From Lysobacterales bacterium 15-68-25 (lineage in GTDB: Bacteria > Pseudomonadota > Gammaproteobacteria > Xanthomonadales > Rhodanobacteraceae), in NCBI GenBank assembly GCA_002279065.1, contig NCKB01000005.1, forward strand, positions 186,001 through 250,000: a stretch of DNA of 64,000 nt, in the 5' to 3' direction. The notes below the pieces were generated by a model. The model had not been told where the DNA came from. It saw only the letters and a program-made list of their open reading frames with translations, and made no database searches. Position 1 is the first letter of the stretch. Each line of letters starts with the position of its first letter. The position numbers and the translations under genes were made by a program. Positions 60,925 to 64,000 of the stretch are shown piece by piece.

Positions 60925-61184
60925 ATACCAAGCATCTCTACCTGGTCATGCTGAAGCGCCGCCCGGTGGTCGATCCGGCGGCGATCGAGGCCCACCGCGC
61001 TTTCCTCGAGGCGCTGCGCGCGCAGGGCGTGCTCGAGCGCTCGGGGCCGTTCACCGACAAGAGCGGCGGCGCCTACCTGATCCATGCCGACGATCTCGCC
61101 GCGGCACAGGCGATCGTCGACCGCGATCCGGCCAGCACCAGCGGCGGCTGGGACGTCACCATCCACGAGTGGCAGGCGCGCTGA
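60921..61184 (+). CDS. YciI-family protein
   Basis: 87 aa, ferredoxin-like YciI/YCII fold. LYLVMLKRRPVVDPAAIEAHRAFLEAL, SGPFTDKSGGAYLI with the conserved Asp, and DRDPAS are typical. Biochemical role unknown. ATG overlaps the stop of the deaminase gene by 4 bases. Confidence 0.88.
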   Translation: MNTKHLYLVMLKRRPVVDPAAIEAHRAFLEALRAQGVLERSGPFTDKSGGAYLIHADDLAAAQAIVDRDPASTSGGWDVTIHEWQAR

Positions 61185-61206
61185 GCGCACGCCGGGAGTC
61201 ATCATC

Positions 61207-61917
61207 ATGCCGACCATGCACGCCAACGTCAGCCCCGAGGAAATCGCCCGCTTCGACAAGCTGGCCGACCGCTGGTGGGATCCGGACGGCGAATCGCGAC
61301 CGCTGCACGACCTCAATCCGGTGCGTGCCGCGTACGTTGCCGATCGCATCCTGCTGAAGGGCGCGAAGGTGGCCGACGTGGGATGCGGTGGCGGCCTGCT
61401 CAGCGAGGCGCTGGCGGCGGCCGGTGCGCAGGTCACCGGCATCGACCTCGGCGAGAAGGTGATCGAGATCGCGCGACTGCACCTGTACGAATCGAACCTC
61501 GCGGTCGACTACCGCATGCAGTCCTCGGCGGAACTGGCGGCGGCCGAGCCGGCCTGCTTCGACGCGGTGTGCTGCATGGAGATGATCGAGCACGTGCCGG
61601 ACCCGGAGGCGCTGGTCAACGACCTGGCCGCCATGCTCAAGCCCGGCGGCAGGCTGTTCATGTCCACCCTCAATCGCACGCCGGTCGCCTTCGGCGCGGC
61701 GATCCTGGGGGCGGAATATCTGATGCGCATGCTGCCGCGCGGCACCCACCACTACGCGCAGTTCCTCAAGCCGTCGGAGCTGGCGCGGCTGCTCCGCCAC
61801 GCCGGGCTGGAGCTGGAGGACGTCTCCGGGCTCGGCTACAACCCGCTGACCCGCAAGGCGTGGCTGAGCCGCATCACTGCCGTGAACTACCTGCTGTGCG
61901 CGCGCAAGCCGGCATGA
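61207..61917 (+). CDS. ubiG: Ubiquinone biosynthesis O-methyltransferase UbiG
   Basis: 236-aa SAM-dependent enzyme doing both O-methylations in ubiquinone synthesis. FDKLADRWWDPDGESRPLHDLNPVR and the SAM motif VADVGCGGGLLSEALA are diagnostic; FCxMEMIEHV-like CCMEMIEHVPDP follows. Its stop overlaps gph (ATGA). Confidence 0.97.
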   Translation: MPTMHANVSPEEIARFDKLADRWWDPDGESRPLHDLNPVRAAYVADRILLKGAKVADVGCGGGLLSEALAAAGAQVTGIDLGEKVIEIARLHLYESNLAVDYRMQSSAELAAAEPACFDAVCCMEMIEHVPDPEALVNDLAAMLKPGGRLFMSTLNRTPVAFGAAILGAEYLMRMLPRGTHHYAQFLKPSELARLLRHAGLELEDVSGLGYNPLTRKAWLSRITAVNYLLCARKPA

Positions 61918-62591
61918 AGACCCTGCCTGACCGTGTCGAGGGCGTGCTGTTCGACCTCGACGGCACCCTGCTGGACAGCGCGCCGGATCTCTACGCCGCA
62001 TTGGCCCGCCAGTGCGCGGAAGAGGGTGTCGCGCCGCCGGACTTCGCGCTTGTGCGCGAGGTGGTTTCGCGCGGCTCCCGGGCGATCCTGCGCTGCGCAT
62101 TCGGCGATCGCGGCGAGACCGCGGTCGAGGCGCTGGTGCCGCGCTACCTCGCGCTGTACGAGCAGGCGGTCGCCGAGGACACCCATGCGTTCGACGGTGT
62201 CGAGGCGCTGCTGGCCGCGCTGGAGCGACGGGGTATCCGCTGGGGCGTGGTGACCAACAAGCCGGGCTTCCTGACCGATCCGCTGCTGGCCCGCATCGGC
62301 TGGTCCACGCGCGCTTCGGCGGTGGTCTCGGGCGACACGCTGCCGGTGAAGAAACCCGATCCAGCCCCGGTGCGGCTGGCCTGCGAAACGGCGGGCATCG
62401 ATCCGGCGCGTAGCCTGTTCGTCGGCGATGACCGCCGCGACGTGCAGGCCGGTGCGGCAGCGGGCCTGTACACCGTCGCCGTGCGCTGGGGCTATCTCGA
62501 CGGCGGCGACCCGGACACCTGGCAGGCCGACGCGGTGATCGATCATCCCGACCAGCTTCTCCGCCTGCTGGCGCCGGAGGTCTCCGCATGA
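61914..62591 (+). CDS. gph: Phosphoglycolate phosphatase-like HAD hydrolase
   Basis: 225-aa HAD enzyme. FDLDGTLLDSAPDL carries the nucleophile Asp; VVTNKPGF, KKPDPAPV and FVGDDRRDVQAG give the other HAD motifs. Position after ubiG is conserved, as in E. coli-related operons. Could be Gph or MupP-type (N-acetylmuramate 6-phosphate phosphatase); sequence alone does not settle it. Confidence 0.87.
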   Translation: MKTLPDRVEGVLFDLDGTLLDSAPDLYAALARQCAEEGVAPPDFALVREVVSRGSRAILRCAFGDRGETAVEALVPRYLALYEQAVAEDTHAFDGVEALLAALERRGIRWGVVTNKPGFLTDPLLARIGWSTRASAVVSGDTLPVKKPDPAPVRLACETAGIDPARSLFVGDDRRDVQAGAAAGLYTVAVRWGYLDGGDPDTWQADAVIDHPDQLLRLLAPEVSA

Positions 62592-63436
62592 TCGATACGC
62601 CGCACGGCCCGCTGCAGAGCTATGTCGACAAGTGGCTGGCGGTGCAGCCGCAGCAGCGCGTGGCGCTGGTGTTCGTCGATCCGCGTCGTCATGCCGGGCA
62701 CATCGCGCTGGCCGCGCTGGAGCAGGAGCTGCTCGGCGCCGCCTACGGCATCCGCGAGCCGCAGGTGGCTGCGGTCAAGCTCAACTGGTGGGCCGAGGAA
62801 CTGGCCGGGGCGGCGCAGAGCGGCGGCCGCCATCCGCTGACCCAGGTGCTGTTCGACGACGAGCGTGCGCAGACGCTTCCTGCCGAGCTGTGGCTGGCTC
62901 CGGTGCGCGCCGCGATCGAGCAGCTGGAGGAGGGCACTGCGGCTGATTTCGGTGCGCAGCTCGCCGCTGCCGAGCCGTTGCACGGCGCGCTGGCAGAGCT
63001 GGAGACCGCCTGGTGGTTCGGACGCGGCGCCGATCCGCGACGGGCACGCCGCGTCGCGGCGCTGGCCCACCTCGGCCATGCCTTGCGCCGCCTGCAGGAT
63101 GATGCCGAGCGTGATCGTCTGCCGCTGCCCATGGCGCGGCTTGCGCGCTTCGGTCTGTCGCGCAGCGCATTGCGCACGCCCGGCGATGCGCGTGACCAGG
63201 CACTTCGCGCCCAGCTCGGCGATCTCGCCGCGGCATGGCGTGAGGCGATGGCGCTGCCGGGGCCGCTTGGCGTGTTCCGGGCGCTGGAGGCCCGCGAGTC
63301 GGTGCGGCTGGCGAAGGCCGCGGCGGGCGCCGGCGACCCGCTGGCGGCGCTGCAACGCGGCTTGCCGGGTAACGGCTTCGGCCTGACCCTGGCGGCATGG
63401 AACGCCGCGCGGCGCTGGCGCCTCGCCGGAGCCTGA
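62588..63436 (+). CDS. Squalene/phytoene synthase-like protein
   Basis: 282 aa with the all-helical layout of the squalene/phytoene synthase family, but the family's Asp-rich motifs are weak: RRLQDDAERDRLPLP resembles the second motif, while the first (DxxxD) is not seen. It may be catalytically inactive or have a changed role. It overlaps the gph stop, so it belongs to the ubiG operon. No carotenoid or hopanoid genes lie nearby. Confidence 0.75.
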   Translation: MIDTPHGPLQSYVDKWLAVQPQQRVALVFVDPRRHAGHIALAALEQELLGAAYGIREPQVAAVKLNWWAEELAGAAQSGGRHPLTQVLFDDERAQTLPAELWLAPVRAAIEQLEEGTAADFGAQLAAAEPLHGALAELETAWWFGRGADPRRARRVAALAHLGHALRRLQDDAERDRLPLPMARLARFGLSRSALRTPGDARDQALRAQLGDLAAAWREAMALPGPLGVFRALEARESVRLAKAAAGAGDPLAALQRGLPGNGFGLTLAAWNAARRWRLAGA

Positions 63437-63553
63437 GCTGGCATTGGCCAGAGGACGCAGCGTTTCCCCGGTGCACCTGTTGCGACCGGTGATCCCGCCC
63501 CTACATTGGCAGTTCCATGCGAGTCCGCTCGCACCCCGTTCCAGGATGTTCCC

Positions 63554-64000
63554 ATGCACAGCCACGAAAACACCGTCCGCCTGATGCCCGACGTCGCCCA
63601 CCAGGCGCAGCCGCACCTGGCCGGAGCGCTGGACTGGGTAGGCATGGACGGGATCCAGGTGCCGGTGCGCTTCGATGCCGGCGACGGCGAGGTGCAGCGC
63701 ACCAGCGCCCAGGTCGGTGCCTTCGTCAACCTCACGCGGCCGGACAAGCGGGGCATCCACATGTCGCGGCTGTACCTGCTGGTCGATCGCCATCTGGGCA
63801 GCAGCGAGGCGCTCAGTGCCAAGGGGCTGGAGGGGCTGCTGCAGGCGTTCCTCGAGTCGCACAAGGACCTCTCCGATCGCGCGCGACTGAGCATCCGCTT
63901 CGATGCGCTGGTGCGCCGCACCGCCCTGCGCAGCGGCAACAGCGGCTGGCGCAGTTACCCGGTGTCGGTCGAGGCCAGCCTGGGTCCCGACGGTTTCCGG
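63554..64000 (+). CDS. folE2: GTP cyclohydrolase FolE2, 3' end outside window
   Basis: First 149 codons of a type IB GTP cyclohydrolase, the first enzyme of folate synthesis, which can work with metals other than zinc. N-terminal MPDVAHQAQPHLAGALDWVGM and VNLTRPDKRGIHMSRLY are diagnostic. CCAGGA is 9 bases before ATG 63554. FolE2 genes are often induced by zinc limitation; no Zur site is recognised here. Confidence 0.93.
   Translation, partial: MHSHENTVRLMPDVAHQAQPHLAGALDWVGMDGIQVPVRFDAGDGEVQRTSAQVGAFVNLTRPDKRGIHMSRLYLLVDRHLGSSEALSAKGLEGLLQAFLESHKDLSDRARLSIRFDALVRRTALRSGNSGWRSYPVSVEASLGPDGFR

Overview
The window is a dense, high-GC stretch of bacterial chromosome. Gene content points to the Lysobacterales (Xanthomonadales), most likely Rhodanobacteraceae such as Rhodanobacter or Dyella. 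The pointers are a FimX-type pilus regulator, the leuS-lptE-holA-nadD, rpsF-rpsR-rplI-dnaB-alr-radA and ffh-rpsP-rimM-trmD-rplS arrays, EpmB/EF-P, and many glutathione-, LPS- and ubiquinone-related genes. I saw no rRNA, tRNA, insertion sequence, prophage or CRISPR array. About 69 protein genes are supported; the first (a GT-C glycosyltransferase) and the last (folE2) run off the window edges.

Layout. 1-8.4 kb: glycosyltransferase, DUF4442 protein, S9 peptidase, CnoX-like thioredoxin, then a pqiA-pqiA-pqiB-pqiC envelope lipid-transport operon. 8.5-13.4 kb: leuS, lptE, holA, nadD. 13.4-16 kb: a stress module (msrB, ECF sigma factor, NrsF-like anti-sigma factor, Met-rich MxKDx repeat protein) that lies between nadD and rsfS. 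16-18 kb: rsfS, rlmH, GNAT, maf. 18-31.4 kb: CPBP protease, TerC/CBS protein, MAPEG protein, zinc peptidase, YkgJ protein, TonB_C lipoprotein, DODA dioxygenase, TPR-sulfotransferase, deaD, SDR, fghA, GNAT, rhlE. 31.4-38.3 kb: EF-hand protein, secreted M4 protease, MFS transporter, SlyD-like isomerase, NlpC/P60 lipoprotein, M56-TonB_C membrane protease and a BlaI-type repressor. 38.3-44.5 kb: N-formylglutamate amidohydrolase, carbonic anhydrase, nei, atypical SDR, a small membrane protein, MalM-like lipoprotein, asnS, IscA-type protein. 44.7-55.5 kb: translation and replication core genes. 55.6-64 kb: fimX, epmB/efp (head to head), methylthioadenosine deaminase family, YciI, ubiG, gph, squalene-synthase-like protein, folE2.

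Two regulatory circuits stand out and are readable from bases alone. First, three perfect copies of GTAACC-N16-CGAA precede msrB (minus strand), the ECF sigma gene and the MxKDx repeat gene. This makes a self-contained SigF/NrsF regulon that pairs an apparently exported Met-rich protein with a Tat-exported methionine sulfoxide reductase. It resembles the SigF/NrsF-MrpX-YedY hypochlorite defence of other Proteobacteria, but with MsrB as the reductase. Second, a double operator (two ATTAC-N4-GTAAT dyads, 10 bases apart, each set the same distance after a TTGCRC -35 box) precedes both the BlaI-type repressor and, 15 kb away, a TonB_C-domain lipoprotein. The BlaI/M56-TonB_C pair therefore probably controls a distant partner with the same domain. 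Two DnaA boxes 21 bases apart upstream of dnaB are a third signal of note.
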